Source: Candidatus Avichristensenella intestinipullorum
Lineage (GTDB): Bacteria > Bacillota > Clostridia > Christensenellales > Aristaeellaceae
NCBI GenBank assembly: GCA_018713305.1
Contig: DVFI01000092.1
Location: 1-64,000 of the forward strand
Reading direction: 5' to 3'
DNA: 64,000 nucleotides
The notes below the pieces were generated by a model. That model was given only the letters and a program-made list of their open reading frames with translations. It was not told the DNA's origin and did no database searches. Position 1 is the stretch's first letter. Every line of letters begins with the position of its first letter. The translations under genes and the position numbers were made by a program. Below, in pieces: positions 43,255-52,650 of this stretch.

Positions 43255-44247
43255 TCACAGCGCCCGCGTGTCCGCAAACACCCTTTCGCGCGTTTTCCCG
43301 TCCGGCACTTCGCCCCGCGCCAGCTCCAGCGCCCACAGCACCGAGCCCGCCGCGGGCGGCACCTCCAGCACATGCAGCCGGCAGGGCTTTTGCGCAAAGC
43401 GCTCAAAACACCGGCGGAAGTGCTCCATCATCGGCCCGTGGCGGCCCCGCGTCCAGACCGAGCCAATCAGCACCACCGGGATGTCCCCGTCAAAGCGCAG
43501 CCGCACCGCGCAGCCCGCGGCGCTGCGGGCCAGCGCCTCCGCCACCTCCTCCACAATGCCGCGCGCCACCGCGTCGCCCTCCTCGGAGGCGGCGAAAAGA
43601 AGCTGCGTGACCTCCAGCGCCGTAACGGCCCTGCCGTATTGGAACTGGGTGCTTATCGCGCAGTGCAGCTCTTCCGCGTCCGAAAGCCCAAAGCGCCGCA
43701 ATACGCGCGCGGTCAGCGCCGTCGGCGTGCCGAAGCGGTATACCGCGTCGTATACCGCGCCCAGCGTCCGGCTGGCGATGTATTTTCCGCCGCCCTGGTC
43801 CCCGCTGAGCGTCGCGCCCATGCCGCCCACCTGCACCCAGCGCCCGGCCGCATCGATGCCGCCGGCCGCGGTGCCGGTGCCGTTGATGGAGCAGACGCCC
43901 ACGCCGCTCTCGCTGCCCGCCTTAATGCCCAGGAACGCATCGTTCATCACCACGCTGTTGGGAAAGCCCAACGCCTTGACGATATCATCCAGCGCGTTTT
44001 TCTGGTATATCTGGTCCACGCCCGCCAGCCCGAACGCTGCCGCCCGCACGTCCGCGCACGTCAGGCCCCGGCCTGCCAGCAGCTCTCCGATGCGCGCGCC
44101 CATCTCGCGCCGGGCGCCTTCCATGCCTATCGCCTCATGCGAGCAGGTGCCCGCGCGAAGGTGCGCGCACAGCGCCCCGTCCATCGTATGCAGCAGGTAG
44201 TCCGTCTTGGTATTTCCGCCGTCCACCCCCAGCACATACCCGCTCAT
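43255..44247 (-). CDS. BadF/BadG-type sugar kinase (N-acetylglucosamine kinase-like)
   Basis: A 330-residue ASKHA-fold kinase. The phosphate-binding loop is GVDGGNTKTDYLL at the N-terminus. SINGTGTAAGGID and GGDQGG-type residues (LSGDQGGGKYI) fit the N-acetylglucosamine kinase branch of the BadF/BadG family. No dehydratase-activase cysteine motif is present, so sugar phosphorylation is more likely than radical activation. It overlaps the GH4 gene by four bases. The pair suggests uptake of a disaccharide followed by hydrolysis and phosphorylation. Confidence 0.85.
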   Translation of the reverse strand: MSGYVLGVDGGNTKTDYLLHTMDGALCAHLRAGTCSHEAIGMEGARREMGARIGELLAGRGLTCADVRAAAFGLAGVDQIYQKNALDDIVKALGFPNSVVMNDAFLGIKAGSESGVGVCSINGTGTAAGGIDAAGRWVQVGGMGATLSGDQGGGKYIASRTLGAVYDAVYRFGTPTALTARVLRRFGLSDAEELHCAISTQFQYGRAVTALEVTQLLFAASEEGDAVARGIVEEVAEALARSAAGCAVRLRFDGDIPVVLIGSVWTRGRHGPMMEHFRRCFERFAQKPCRLHVLEVPPAAGSVLWALELARGEVPDGKTRERVFADTRAL

Positions 44248-45530
44248 TTTCCGGCCTCCGCAAACTGGGGCAGATACTGCGCGTGCGCCTTAAGCAGCGC
44301 GTCAAAGCAGTCGCGCGCCCTTGGGTAATCCCCTACCAGCGGGTGAATCATCAGCGCCGCGAGGGCCGCCTCGCGCGAGCCGGTCAGCGCCGCTTCCACC
44401 GCCAGGCGCTCGTATGCCTTGACCGTGCGGATGAGCGCCACCATGTGGCGCGTTCCCTGGGCCTGCACCGGCAGGGGCGTGGCGCCGTTTTTCCCGATAG
44501 CGCAGGCAATCTCGGCCACTTCTTCCTTTTCCAGATAGGGCAGCACGCCGCCGTTTTGCACGTTGACCACATGGCACGCGCCGGTGTCGTTGTAAATGGC
44601 CTCGGCCAGCGACACGGCGGCTTCCGAGTACAGATGTCCGCCGCGCTTGTCCAGCAGCGCGGGCTTTTCATACAGCCCTTCGTCCGCGTAGAGTTTGAGC
44701 AGCTCTTCCTCGATTTCCATGCAGACCTGCGCGCGGGTTTTTTCCTGTTCCTGCTGATGGCGCAGGCGCTCCTGGCGGTCATAGTAGTACAGCAGATAGC
44801 TGTTGGGGATGCCGCCGCAGGCCAGCAGGCATTCTCTGTCAAAGTTCGACTTGGGAATATTGGCGGGTTTTTCGCCCGCGTAGCCTTGGTCCAGCAGGTC
44901 GCCCAGGCATTCCTTCCCATGGCTTTTGACCGACGTAATCCAGCTGAGGTGGTTAAGCCCGACGGACTCAATCTGCGCGTTTTCGTCGCCGACGGCCTTG
45001 CGGGCCGACGCGCTCATGTTGATAGGCACGTTGCACAGGCCCATCATCCGCACGGACGTATGGCGCAGCAGCGCCTCGGCAATCATGCCGGAAGGATTGG
45101 AAAAGTTAATCAGCCACGCGTCCGGACAGCGCGCCGCCATGCGTCCGGCGATGTCCATCATCACCGGGATGGTGCGCAGGCCCTTGAAGAAACCGCCGAT
45201 GCCCGTGGTTTCCTGTCCGATGAGTCCGAACGTGGGCGGAATGCTCTCGTCCAGATGGCGCGCGGGCAGCTTGCCTACGCGAATCTGCGCCATGACGAAC
45301 GTCGCCTTGTCCAGCGCGTCGTCCAAATCCATGGTCAGCCTCACCCGGAGCTTTTCGTCCACGTGCGCCGCCATGCGCTGCGCCAGCGCGCCGACAATGC
45401 GCAGTTTCCGCTCGTCAATGTCCATGAGCACCAGCTCTTCCACCGGCAGAATCTCGCGCCTGCGCAGGATTCCGTCCACCAGCTCCGGCGTATAGGTGCT
45501 GCCCGCGCCGATTACCGCCACCTTAAACAT
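44244..45530 (-). CDS. Family 4 glycoside hydrolase (6-phospho-beta-glucosidase-like)
   Basis: NAD- and metal-dependent glycosidase that works by oxidation at C3, 428 residues. Dinucleotide site VIGAGSTYTPELVDGI at the N-terminus; metal ligands in GLCNVPINM (Cys) and GLNHLSW (His); FSNPSG matches the family. The 6-phospho-beta-glucosidase branch is favoured by overall pattern, but alpha-galactosidase and others share it. The ATG at 45530 lies eight bases from AGGGGG; a TTG six bases earlier is possible. It precedes the kinase gene with a four-base overlap. Confidence 0.88.
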   Translation of the reverse strand: MFKVAVIGAGSTYTPELVDGILRRREILPVEELVLMDIDERKLRIVGALAQRMAAHVDEKLRVRLTMDLDDALDKATFVMAQIRVGKLPARHLDESIPPTFGLIGQETTGIGGFFKGLRTIPVMMDIAGRMAARCPDAWLINFSNPSGMIAEALLRHTSVRMMGLCNVPINMSASARKAVGDENAQIESVGLNHLSWITSVKSHGKECLGDLLDQGYAGEKPANIPKSNFDRECLLACGGIPNSYLLYYYDRQERLRHQQEQEKTRAQVCMEIEEELLKLYADEGLYEKPALLDKRGGHLYSEAAVSLAEAIYNDTGACHVVNVQNGGVLPYLEKEEVAEIACAIGKNGATPLPVQAQGTRHMVALIRTVKAYERLAVEAALTGSREAALAALMIHPLVGDYPRARDCFDALLKAHAQYLPQFAEAGK

Positions 45531-45594
45531 CCTCAACGCCCCCTTGTCTCCTTTTGCAAAACCGTTCGCCTTTTCCGAAAATCTCCCGTGCGGC

Positions 45595-46149
45595 CTATGG
45601 CCGCCGCGCGTATATGGTCCAGGCCATCAGCAGGCCGCACACCGTCTTGCTGTCGGCGATTTCTCCGCGCATGACGCGCGCCACCGCCTCCTCCAGCGGC
45701 ATCCGAACCAGGCGCACGTATTCGTCCTCGTCCGGGTTCGTCTCGCCCTGCGAAAGCCCTTCCGCCAGGTACAGCCCGATGCGCTCCGTCAAAAAACCGG
45801 GCGAGGTATCCAGCGTGGTCAAAAACCGCCATTCCCGCGCGCGCAGGCCCGTCTCCTCCGCCAGCTCCCGCTTGGCGCATACCAGCGCGTCTTCGTCGGG
45901 GCCGTCCTTCTTCCCTGCGGGGATTTCCAGCATGACCCGTCCCATGGCCACGCGGTGCTGCTGCACCAGCGTCACGCTGCCGTCCGCGTCCAGCGGCACC
46001 ACCGCCGCCGCCCCGACATGGCGCACGATTTCGCGCAGCGCCGTGCGGCCGCCCGGGGTTCTGACCTGCCAGTGTTCCACGGAAATCAGCTTGCCTTCAA
46101 AGACCTTTTCCCCGGATATGACGGTTTCCTCCAAGTTTCGAATGTCCAT
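45595..46149 (-). CDS. NUDIX hydrolase, ADP-ribose pyrophosphatase type
   Basis: Hydrolyses nucleoside diphosphate derivatives, probably ADP-ribose to AMP and ribose 5-phosphate. The 184-residue protein has the Nudix box GKKDGPDEDALVCAKRELAEETGL spread over residues 79-101, preceded by MLEIPAG as in ADP-ribose enzymes. The C-terminal ESGL-like pattern is not distinctive. The ATG at 46149 has GGAGG eight bases upstream; earlier starts in the same frame have none. It lies 64 bp upstream of the GH4 start. Confidence 0.9.
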   Translation of the reverse strand: MDIRNLEETVISGEKVFEGKLISVEHWQVRTPGGRTALREIVRHVGAAAVVPLDADGSVTLVQQHRVAMGRVMLEIPAGKKDGPDEDALVCAKRELAEETGLRAREWRFLTTLDTSPGFLTERIGLYLAEGLSQGETNPDEDEYVRLVRMPLEEAVARVMRGEIADSKTVCGLLMAWTIYARRP

Positions 46150-46246
46150 GCTGTCTGCCTCCGCTCCTTTGCTCAGCCTGCCGGCAACCCGCGCCGTCCC
46201 ATCCTTTTCGCCGTCGAAGACAGGATTTCCTCTTGCATGGACGAAA

Positions 46247-46275
46247 TTGACTTTCCAAAGCGTTATGTTTACAAT
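46247..46275 (+). promoter_or_regulatory. Promoter of the SH3-repeat surface protein gene
   Basis: TTGACT (46247-46252), 17 nt, TACAAT (46270-46275). The ATG is 66 bp downstream with AAGGAGG before it. Confidence 0.75.
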
Positions 46276-46340
46276 AGAACAGATTCCTCGGAAAAGTGCT
46301 TGAAGGCATGCTGTTCTTGGAAAGTAAGGAGGGGTTTGGA

Positions 46341-49300
46341 ATGGCTTTCCGGCGCCTGTTTTGCCTGATGTTGGCGCTCGCATTGCTTTTGCCCTGCACG
46401 GCGTTCGCTTCGCCGGGGCTGATGGATATCACAGTGTATTATCAGAGCGGGACGGATGAAACCGGTCAGCCCATCGTCGTCTCCGCCGTGCGCGGCGTGG
46501 ACTATGATTGGGCCTATACGGACCAGACGCAGACGCGCATCTGGATTCAGGTGCTGCCCGGAAGCCTGGTTCCGCTCAATTATGTGCGCATCACCGCCCT
46601 GATAGACGACGGCATGGGCGGCGTGAACGAATATACCTATTTTGACGTCATGACGGGCCAGGAATGGCTCAACCTGGAAACGTCCGAAACGACGCCGTTG
46701 GCCCTGCAGCTGCGCAGCGCGGACGGCGCCACCATACAGGGCGATACGCTGACCCTGTCGTATAACGCCTATACGCCCGGCGGGACCGTCGACCCCACGC
46801 CTCCGGCCGTCGAAACGCCGGCCATCGAATACGAGCAGCTGCCCGCCTACGAAGACCCGCGCGGACGCGTGACGGGCCAGAATGCCGCGCTGTACTCCGC
46901 GCCCAACGGCGATTACGTCGCCTCGGTTTCCGCGGACGCCCTGGTAACGTTCCAGCAGGGCATGGAATTTTCCACGCAGCATGACGCGCAGGGCGGCCTC
47001 TGGTGCCTGGTCGCTCTGGAGGACGGCACGCAGGGCTACCTGAAAATGAGCGAATTCCGCTTCCTCACGGCCGACGAGGCCTATCAGCTCGATCATCCCC
47101 AGCAGTCCTGGGAAGAGCCGGAAACCCCCTACGCCGTCGTCGGCGGCAACGGCGCCATGGGCTATGACGCCTATGGCCAGCCGGCCTACGACGCCAACGG
47201 CCAGCCCGTCACGCTTTTGCCCGACGCGCGCGTGTATTACACGGGCAACCGGTTTTACGACGCCAACAACCGTATCCTGATGGAAGTCGTGCTGCTGCCT
47301 GAAGGAACGCAGTCCGCTTACATATACCTGGACGACGTTTCATATTTCATGAACACCCAGCAGGCGACGGAATACCAGGAATCCCTGAAGGAGCAAATGC
47401 CCGAACATGAGACCGATTTCCTCCGCCCCAACGGCGGCGCTCCCCTGCGCTCCGCGGACGGCTCCGAGTCCGGCTCCTACTTCTCCGGCGAGGAGGTCCT
47501 GCGCCTGACCGGCGAGTCCTTCCACATCGGCAACACGCTCGTCCTCGGCGTCTCCGTCTATCCGGACGGCGCGTCCGGCTACGTCACCCTTTCGGACATC
47601 TCCCACTTTATGACCCAGCAGGAAGTGACGCAGTGGGAAGAGGCCCAGAAGGAGCAAATGCCCGAGCATGAAAACGAATACGCGCGCACCGGTCAGAACG
47701 GCGCGCCCATCTATAACGCCAACGGCCAGCTGACCGGCCAGACGCTGGAGGCGGGCGTCACGCTGTGCTACACGGGCGAGTCCCTGTACAGCGGCAATAC
47801 GCTGCTGGTGCGCATGCTCGTTCAGCCCGAAAACCAGGTATCCTATTATCTGCCTGTCGGCAGCCTGCAGTTTTTGACCAATGCGGAGCGCGACGAGTAC
47901 CTCGAGTCGCTGCTTCCCGACCCCACGCAGCCGCCGACACAGCCGCCCACGGAAGCGCCCACAGCGTCTCCCACGGAGGCCCCCACAACATCTCCCACGG
48001 AGCCTCCCAAGCAGGAGATGCCCGCCGTGTCGAACACCTACGGCTATGCCGAAATCAACGCCGGCGGCGCTACGCTCTATAACGCCAACCTCACCCAGGC
48101 CGGCACGCTGTCCGCGCATGCGGTGGTGCAGTACCAGCCCAACGCCAACAAGCTCTACGACCCCAACGGCCGCCTGCTTGTGTACGTCACACAGCAAAAC
48201 GGCGCGTCCGGCTATGTCATGGTAGACAACATGACCTTCCTGAGCCAGGCCGAGGCCGAAGAGATTGCCAATCCGCAGGAAGATCCGGTGCCGCAGGCGA
48301 CGGGCCATGCCTATGTCCTGGGCAACAATGTGTCCATGCGCCGTTCGCCCAGCGCGACGTCCGCAGCCACCGGCACGGTCAACGCCAACAACGTCGTCAA
48401 GCTGGACGGCTCCGAGCGCGACGGGAACGGAAACATCTGGCACTACGCCACCTATACCTCCGGCGCCACCACCCTGTCCGGCTGGATTGCTTCCTCTTCG
48501 CTGCAGATTATGACCGCCGAGCAGGAAGAAGCCTACCTCAGGGAGCAGCAGGCCACGCAGCCCCCGCAGCCGACGCAGACGGCGACGGCGCAGCCCACGT
48601 CCAGTCCCACCACGCAGCCCGTGCGCGGTTACATGGTGGTTACCAATACGCAGTTTGCGCCGCTGCTGCTGTGGAATGACGTCGGCGCGCCCGTCAAATC
48701 CTACCTGAACAATGGCGACGTGGTGTACGTCGACACGCAGATCACCCAGAACGGCATTTCCTTTAACCATGTAGTCACGGACAAGACGGGCGAATGGGGC
48801 TATATCCTGGCCGATTACCTGCGCGCCATGACCCAGCAGGAACTGAATGAATACTTCCAGCAGTCCACGCCGCAAACGCCGTCTCCCTCCGCGCCGAACT
48901 ACAACACCGGCGATTTCAGCGGATACGCGCTTTTGACCAGCAACAACGTCAACTTCCGCAAATCGCCTTCCATGAGCGGCGGCCGTCACAGCCAGCTGAA
49001 ACAGGGCACCCTGGTGCGCGTCCTCAACGAAGTATCCGCCGAAGGGTATACCTGGTATCAGTGCGAGAGCGGCGGCGTGATCGGCTACCTGCGCGGAGAC
49101 ATGCTCTCCCTGCTGACCATCCGCGAATACCAGCTTGTGCGGACCAACAGCTCCTATACGCAGTCCGGCTCCATCATTACGCCGACGTCCACCGCCAATA
49201 CCAGCGGGATTTCGTCCTCCATCTGGGCCACCGCAAGGCCCAACGCCACCAGCGGCATTACCTTCGTTACCCTGCCGCCGATGTCGTCCGCCAGCCCGTC

Positions 49301-50108
49301 GCCTTCGCCGTCCGCATCGCCTTCGGCTTCGGCGCAGGCTTCCTCCTCGCCCAGTCCCTCCGCCAGCCCCAGCGGCGGCGTGGGCGGCTTTGTCACCATC
49401 AGCCCCAGCGACCCGGACGCCTCCTTCGGGCCCACCACGGCTCCGACGGGCTTCCCGGTGGAAGAAACCTCCGGCCCCTCGCTGACCGGCCTGTGGGTGG
49501 CGCTGGGCCTGTTGCTGGTGTTGGGCGCGGGAGGCATGTACGGGTATTCCGTCTATAACAAGTCCCGCCGCCAGCAGGCCGAGCAGCGCGCCAAACGGCT
49601 GAGCGAACAGGCCCAGCGCACGGGCCAGAGCGGCGAACGTCCCGCCGTGCGCAGGCCGGCGCCGCCCGTTACGCCGCCCGGCGCCGCCGCCCAGCAGCAA
49701 AGGCGGGATTCCCGCCAGCCCAATCCCTATGCGCGGCCTCAAACGCCCGCACGGGACGGCGCGTCCGGTATGCCGCGCGCTTCCGTGGACGGGAAACCCC
49801 TGGGCGCGCAGAACGCCGCGCCGGGTGCATCCACGCCGTCTGCGCGGCCGCAGGACCCGAATAACCCCTATCTCCGGCAGATGCAGAGCGCGCGGCCCGG
49901 CACGGCGCCGCAGCCGCCCGCAGCGCCCAAGGCCTCCGAGACGGCCGATACGGCAAAGCCCAAGGAGACGACCGATACCTCGGCGTATCAGCGTCCGCGC
50001 ATGCCGGTGGCGCCGCCCCCGGTGCAGCCGGACAACGCCCCCGCGGAACCGCGCCGCCGCCGGCGGACCGACCGCTACCACGACGCTGACGCCAAACGCG
50101 ACGAGTGA
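46341..50108 (+). CDS. Large surface protein with eight SH3-like modules, transmembrane helix and basic cytoplasmic tail
   Basis: A 1255-residue protein. Signal peptide at 1-23 (FCLMLALALLLPCTAFA). After an N-terminal domain with EYTYFDV come eight imperfect modules of about 75-85 residues, near 173-250, 262-345, 358-435, 444-520, 566-642, 654-733, 762-840 and 860-933. Modules 6 and 8 are recognisable SH3b (NNVSMRRSPS, NNVNFRKSPS). Most modules end in an aliphatic pair, Thr/Ser/Asn and an acidic helix (FLTADEA, FMTQQEV, IMTAEQE, AMTQQEL). Thr/Pro and Ser/Pro linkers separate groups. A transmembrane helix (about 1047-1071, LWVALGLLLVLGAGGMYGY) follows, then a 184-residue Arg/Gln/Pro-rich tail ending in RRRRR. 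Probably binds cell wall and signals or anchors inside. AAGGAGG precedes the ATG. Confidence 0.85.
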   Translation: MAFRRLFCLMLALALLLPCTAFASPGLMDITVYYQSGTDETGQPIVVSAVRGVDYDWAYTDQTQTRIWIQVLPGSLVPLNYVRITALIDDGMGGVNEYTYFDVMTGQEWLNLETSETTPLALQLRSADGATIQGDTLTLSYNAYTPGGTVDPTPPAVETPAIEYEQLPAYEDPRGRVTGQNAALYSAPNGDYVASVSADALVTFQQGMEFSTQHDAQGGLWCLVALEDGTQGYLKMSEFRFLTADEAYQLDHPQQSWEEPETPYAVVGGNGAMGYDAYGQPAYDANGQPVTLLPDARVYYTGNRFYDANNRILMEVVLLPEGTQSAYIYLDDVSYFMNTQQATEYQESLKEQMPEHETDFLRPNGGAPLRSADGSESGSYFSGEEVLRLTGESFHIGNTLVLGVSVYPDGASGYVTLSDISHFMTQQEVTQWEEAQKEQMPEHENEYARTGQNGAPIYNANGQLTGQTLEAGVTLCYTGESLYSGNTLLVRMLVQPENQVSYYLPVGSLQFLTNAERDEYLESLLPDPTQPPTQPPTEAPTASPTEAPTTSPTEPPKQEMPAVSNTYGYAEINAGGATLYNANLTQAGTLSAHAVVQYQPNANKLYDPNGRLLVYVTQQNGASGYVMVDNMTFLSQAEAEEIANPQEDPVPQATGHAYVLGNNVSMRRSPSATSAATGTVNANNVVKLDGSERDGNGNIWHYATYTSGATTLSGWIASSSLQIMTAEQEEAYLREQQATQPPQPTQTATAQPTSSPTTQPVRGYMVVTNTQFAPLLLWNDVGAPVKSYLNNGDVVYVDTQITQNGISFNHVVTDKTGEWGYILADYLRAMTQQELNEYFQQSTPQTPSPSAPNYNTGDFSGYALLTSNNVNFRKSPSMSGGRHSQLKQGTLVRVLNEVSAEGYTWYQCESGGVIGYLRGDMLSLLTIREYQLVRTNSSYTQSGSIITPTSTANTSGISSSIWATARPNATSGITFVTLPPMSSASPSPSPSASPSASAQASSSPSPSASPSGGVGGFVTISPSDPDASFGPTTAPTGFPVEETSGPSLTGLWVALGLLLVLGAGGMYGYSVYNKSRRQQAEQRAKRLSEQAQRTGQSGERPAVRRPAPPVTPPGAAAQQQRRDSRQPNPYARPQTPARDGASGMPRASVDGKPLGAQNAAPGASTPSARPQDPNNPYLRQMQSARPGTAPQPPAAPKASETADTAKPKETTDTSAYQRPRMPVAPPPVQPDNAPAEPRRRRRTDRYHDADAKRDE

Positions 50109-50165
50109 CCCTTTTTTCCCGTCCCGGCCTGCCGGCAGCAAACGGCCCCGGGCTGCGGACGACGC

Positions 50166-50210
50166 ATAGGCCCCTCCCTCCCGGAAGAGAGGGGCCTATC
50201 CGGTTTTTTT
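50166..50210 (+). terminator. Terminator after the surface protein gene
   Basis: Eleven-bp perfect stem (50166-50176 with 50189-50199), then CCGG and seven T (50204-50210). Confidence 0.85.
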
Positions 50211-50237
50211 GCCGCATATACAAAAGGAGGCCTTTCC

Positions 50238-52436
50238 TTGCCCCAACCCCTTCATGACAGCCGCTGGATAGGCGCCGGTCATACCCTGCCCGTCACGCTT
50301 CCAAGCCGGCTTTTTGACGCGCTGGAGGCCGCCGGCCTCGCTCCGGACCCCGGGCGCGGGCTGAACAGCCGAACGAGCGAATGGGCTTCGCTCCGGGCAT
50401 GGACGCTGCAGGGCATATGTCATCCCGAGGCGCTGGATGCAGAGCGCGTGTTTTTGTGCGCGCGGGGTGTGCGCGGACGGGGGGAAATCTGCGTCAACGG
50501 CGAAACGGCGGGCGCGTTTTCGCCCGGCGACTGGGAAACGGAAATCACCGCGCAGGCGCTGCGCAAAACCCCCTGCGACCTTTCCCTTTCTTTTTCTCCC
50601 CAGCCCCCGGAGGGCGTGCCGCCGCGGGTTGCCCTGGGCGCGGACGCGCTGTATCTGCGCGGCGTAAACCAGGCGCGCCTGGAAGATGTGCATATCACGC
50701 CGCGCATCGTGGACGGCTACGGCGTCATCGAGGCGCGCACCGTCCTCGTCCCCTATGTGCCGGGCCGCTATGCCTTTCGCTATGCGGTGGTGCGGGAGGG
50801 AGAAACGCTGGCGACCGAGGAGTTTTCGGAAAAGCTGTCCGCCGTGCCTTCCGCCTGCCTGCACCGGCTGGTGCTGCCGCTTCCGGCGCGCTGGGAGCTG
50901 GGCGCGCCCAACGCGCCCTATCTGCTGCGCCTGAGCGTGCTGCGCGCCGGACAGGTCTGCGACGACCGCCTGGTGACGTGCGGCTTTTGCGAAAAGCGGT
51001 TTGCCCAGAGCCCGGCGATGCAGCTGCATCTGGACGGACGGCGCGTTTTCCTGGCCGGCGCGCAGTGGCGGGACGATCCGGCGCAGGGCGTCGCGGATGT
51101 GGAGGCGCGCCTGGACTGGCTGCAAGCCGCGCACATCAACTGCCTGCGGGTCTATGGGCTGCCCGACGAGCGCCTCTGCGACGCGCTGGATGCGCGCGGC
51201 ATGCTGCTCTGGCCCGTGCTTCCGCTGGACACGGCGGCGGCGCGCCAGGTCATTGCCCGCGTTCGCCATCGCCCCTCGCTGGCCGCCTACGGATGCGAGC
51301 AAATCCTGGAAGCCTTCAATTGTCCGGCCGGCGCGCATCATCCTACAGTGCGTGCGCTCGGCGCGCTGGTGGACGAGCTGGATGGGGCCCATCCCTTTTT
51401 CGGCCCGATTCCCGGGGGCCCGGTCGCCCGTCCCGGCCGGGACGATTTGGGCGTAGGCCGCTGCCGGGACGTGTGGGGGCCGGAATCCTATCCCGGCCCG
51501 GAATCCCTCTGCCGGGACATGAACGCGGACGACGCGCTCATCCGCACCGTGTCCTGTCCCGCGCCCGCATGGGACCTGGCGTCGCTGGCCGGCGACCAGC
51601 CCTTCTGGCCGCCCGAGGGCCCGCTCTGGGCCCACCGCGCGCGCGAAGCGCTCCGCCTCCCGGCGCTGGCGGAATGGTTTGACGCAGACCTTTCGCAGCC
51701 CCGCATGGCCGTGGCGCTTGCGCGCGCCCTGCAGGCGGAAACCGTTCGCTACGCGGCCGAGCGCGCGCGCCTGCGCCAGGACCGTGCCTCCGGCTTTTTC
51801 ATCGAAGACCCCTTCGAGCGCTGCCCGTCGCTGCACAGCGCCGCGCTGTTTGACGGCGACCGGCCGAGGCCCGGCTGGTGGGCGCTGGAAAGCGCGCTGC
51901 GGCCGCTGCATGTGTGCGCGCGGCTGGACAGCATGGGCTATTACTGCGATACCTCGTTTGAGGCCCAGATTTGCCTGCTGTGCGACCGGCCCGTGCCCGG
52001 CCCGCTGCGCGTCTGCGCCCGGCTTCACCGGGCCGACGGCAGCGTGCTGGCCGAAGCTTCGTTCGACGCGCTGGCGGAGACGGCGGCGCTCGGCGCGCTG
52101 CGGGCGACGCTGCCGGATCATCCGACGGCGCTGGTGCTGCGCCTGACGCTGGAGAGGCTGGGCGAGGTGCTGGACAGCAACGATTACACCATCTGCGTGG
52201 CCCTGCATGCGCTGCTCTGGCCGCTTTCGCACGCGCCTTTTGCCGCGGTCGCATGCCGCCAGGGACGGATGGAAAACACATGCGGCCAGACGGCGTACGG
52301 CGTGTGCGCGGGGCGTGCCGCCGGCACGGCGCAGCCCGGCTGGAGCGCGCTTCTTCCGGGCGAATCGCGGGAAATACACGCAACGCGCGAGGGATTGGAA
52401 GGGTTGAACCTGGAACCCGGCCCCTCGATTCTGTAA
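50238..52436 (+). CDS. GH2 (beta-mannosidase-like) protein with degenerate active site
   Basis: A 732-residue cytoplasmic-looking protein starting at TTG behind AAAGGAGG. The N-terminal jelly-roll, Ig-like strand region and short barrel follow GH2 enzymes (GADALYLRGVNQARLEDVHI, then HINCLRVYGLPDERLCDALDARGMLLWPV). Where active enzymes have GNNE the protein has AAYGCEQ, and where the nucleophile SEFG or SEYG is expected it has SLAG, so the nucleophile glutamate is missing. It is therefore likely a non-catalytic or altered carbohydrate-binding relative. A 58-residue membrane protein gene follows after 16 bp. Confidence 0.7.
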   Translation: MPQPLHDSRWIGAGHTLPVTLPSRLFDALEAAGLAPDPGRGLNSRTSEWASLRAWTLQGICHPEALDAERVFLCARGVRGRGEICVNGETAGAFSPGDWETEITAQALRKTPCDLSLSFSPQPPEGVPPRVALGADALYLRGVNQARLEDVHITPRIVDGYGVIEARTVLVPYVPGRYAFRYAVVREGETLATEEFSEKLSAVPSACLHRLVLPLPARWELGAPNAPYLLRLSVLRAGQVCDDRLVTCGFCEKRFAQSPAMQLHLDGRRVFLAGAQWRDDPAQGVADVEARLDWLQAAHINCLRVYGLPDERLCDALDARGMLLWPVLPLDTAAARQVIARVRHRPSLAAYGCEQILEAFNCPAGAHHPTVRALGALVDELDGAHPFFGPIPGGPVARPGRDDLGVGRCRDVWGPESYPGPESLCRDMNADDALIRTVSCPAPAWDLASLAGDQPFWPPEGPLWAHRAREALRLPALAEWFDADLSQPRMAVALARALQAETVRYAAERARLRQDRASGFFIEDPFERCPSLHSAALFDGDRPRPGWWALESALRPLHVCARLDSMGYYCDTSFEAQICLLCDRPVPGPLRVCARLHRADGSVLAEASFDALAETAALGALRATLPDHPTALVLRLTLERLGEVLDSNDYTICVALHALLWPLSHAPFAAVACRQGRMENTCGQTAYGVCAGRAAGTAQPGWSALLPGESREIHATREGLEGLNLEPGPSIL

Positions 52437-52452
52437 GCGGGGAGGTTTTTGC

Positions 52453-52629
52453 ATGCGCAGAGCATACGCCGTATTTCTGCTTTTCTTCATCCTGCTGGCT
52501 GCATTGGGGCTCTGGACGGTCTTTGACGGCGCGCAGCGCTACCGGACCCGTCCGCTGGTGGGCGATTATGTCCGCTCCGAGGGAACGGTCGGCAGCCTCG
52601 CCCCACGGACGGAAGATCATTTCTGCTGA
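52453..52629 (+). CDS. Small single-pass membrane protein, 58 aa
   Basis: A short gene with GGAGG seven bases before the ATG. The product has one hydrophobic helix near the N-terminus (about 5-22, YAVFLLFFILLAALGLW) and a charged, possibly extracytoplasmic C-terminus (RYRTRPLVGDYVRSEG ... EDHFC). No homologue was recognised. It sits in a tight run with the GH2-like gene (16 bp) and the GNAT gene (21 bp), so it is probably expressed. It could be a membrane-associated regulator; that is a guess. Confidence 0.6.
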   Translation: MRRAYAVFLLFFILLAALGLWTVFDGAQRYRTRPLVGDYVRSEGTVGSLAPRTEDHFC

Positions 52630-52650
52630 CGTGGTGGGGAGGCGCCGGAC

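Noticed and set aside
47920..48030. Short tandem repeats that might be a CRISPR array
   Set aside because: They encode the Thr/Pro linker of the surface protein, in frame, with no regular spacers.
47340..50141. 933-residue glycine-rich frame antisense to the surface protein
   Set aside because: Arises from the reverse complement of Pro/Ser/Thr-rich repeats; not a plausible protein.
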